This document shows, piece after piece, positions 63,442 to 64,000 of a DNA stretch of 64,000 nt; within the stretch, counting starts at the first letter, position 1; each line of letters opens with the position of its first letter. The notes beneath the pieces were generated by a model. It saw nothing but the letters and a program-made list of their open reading frames with translations, had not been told where the DNA came from and did no database searches. Source of the DNA: an uncultured Psychrobacter sp. Its GTDB lineage: Bacteria; Pseudomonadota; Gammaproteobacteria; Pseudomonadales; Moraxellaceae. The translations under genes were made by a program, and so were the position numbers. The DNA is taken from the NCBI GenBank assembly GCA_947495055.1, contig CANLXO010000002.1:62001-126000 (forward strand), written 5' to 3'.

Positions 63442-64000
63442 ATGGCACCTGATACCTTTAATTCGCTGTCTACTAACTCGTCTAAGCATCATATGAATGC
63501 CGAGCCACGCTATATCATATGTATGAAATGGGGCGATAAGTATGGTGCTCAGTACGTCAATCGCCTCTATAATATGGTGAGCCGTCATTTGACCTTAGAC
63601 TTTCAGATGATCTGTCTTACCGATGACAGTACAGGTATTGATCCCGCTGTAAAGTGCTACCCAATACCTGAGCTGGATCTACCTGCTGGCCCTGAGCGTG
63701 GTTGGAAAAAACTCACCACTTTCAAACCTGAGCTGTATGACCTAAAAGGGGTTGCGCTGTTTTTGGATATTGATATTGTTATCGTTGATAATATCGATAG
63801 CTTTTTTACTTATGAATCCAAATATGATGATAGCGTCGTTATTATCCGCGATTGGAAAAAGCCATGGCGGATGATTGGTAATAGTTCTGTTTACCGCTTT
63901 AAAATTGGACAGAACACCTACCCTAATCTGCTCAGTAACTTTGAGCATAATTTTGATACTATCCGTACCCAAGTTCGTCATGAGCAAGCCTATCTATCCA
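63442..64000 (+). CDS. Glycosyltransferase-like protein (3' end beyond window)
   Basis: About 186 N-terminal residues visible from the ATG at 63442; the frame is open to the edge. After a Ser/His-rich lead, YIICMKWGDKYGAQYVNRLYNMV and ICLTDDSTGID are followed by ALFLDIDIVIVDNIDSFF with a DxD motif (near residue 109) typical of nucleotide-sugar-dependent GT-A enzymes such as GT8-like proteins. Neighbouring lipid A acyltransferase makes an LPS or surface-glycan role likely. Family named by motif only. Confidence 0.7.
   Translation, partial: MAPDTFNSLSTNSSKHHMNAEPRYIICMKWGDKYGAQYVNRLYNMVSRHLTLDFQMICLTDDSTGIDPAVKCYPIPELDLPAGPERGWKKLTTFKPELYDLKGVALFLDIDIVIVDNIDSFFTYESKYDDSVVIIRDWKKPWRMIGNSSVYRFKIGQNTYPNLLSNFEHNFDTIRTQVRHEQAYLS

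Noticed and set aside
1..64000. tRNA, rRNA, CRISPR, prophage, toxin-antitoxin or restriction genes
   Set aside because: Read through for direct repeats with spacers, cloverleaf-type sequences and typical protein signatures; none could be supported, though tRNA detection by eye is imperfect.

Overview
The window looks like a chromosomal segment of a Psychrobacter species or a close relative in the Moraxellaceae (Gammaproteobacteria). This rests on recognising many of the proteins, on a prephenate dehydrogenase/EPSP synthase (TyrA-AroA) fusion placed after pheA and hisC, on a mid-40s percent GC impression with AT-rich spacers, and on GC-rich dispersed intergenic repeats. No taxonomic search was run. 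The content is mostly core metabolism. I see no prophage, CRISPR array, intact insertion sequence, rRNA or tRNA gene. Layout, 1-10.5 kb: a minus-strand pdxA-ksgA-apaH group (apaH runs off the left edge), then plus-strand dnaB, alr and argF, then minus-strand rpiA and an arsenic resistance operon read arsR-arsC-arsH-arsB. The ars operon has a very clear operator/promoter, and a dispersed repeat sits between arsR and arsC. Layout, 10.5-25 kb: ilvA, hslR, a low-molecular-weight phosphatase, murB overlapping a YdcF-type gene, ccoS with a SafE-type membrane protein (cytochrome cbb3 assembly context), rhlB, a cold-shock gene, aroQ, an ABC1/UbiB-type kinase, a voltage-gated-type K+ channel, yebC, an O6-methylguanine-DNA methyltransferase and ftsY. 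Layout, 25-34.4 kb: two tiny tandem lipoprotein genes, an active/inactive M16 peptidase pair, an orphan lipoprotein, an M15-type peptidase, rodA, overlapping folB/folK and a RarD-type transporter. Layout, 34.5-48.3 kb: the aromatic amino acid operon pheA-hisC-tyrA/aroA, then tal, apt, rubredoxin with an alpha/beta hydrolase, a secreted WG-repeat protein, a DMT transporter, a uracil/xanthine permease and L-serine dehydratase. Layout, 48.4-64 kb: a DUF4377-like lipoprotein, argJ, xthA, a run of lipid-related genes (hot-dog thioesterase, fadD, SDR, acyl-CoA dehydrogenase, ACAD10/11-like phosphotransferase), sohB, aspS, an LpxL-type acyltransferase and a truncated glycosyltransferase-like gene. 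The most notable non-coding items are a 265-bp MITE with perfect 21-bp terminal inverted repeats and a TA target duplication (55228-55492), a family of three dispersed intergenic repeats (near 9.94, 15.7 and 21.2 kb), a 15-bp perfect operator dyad embedded in what looks like a leaderless arsR promoter, and an 18-bp perfect inverted repeat near 48.9 kb.
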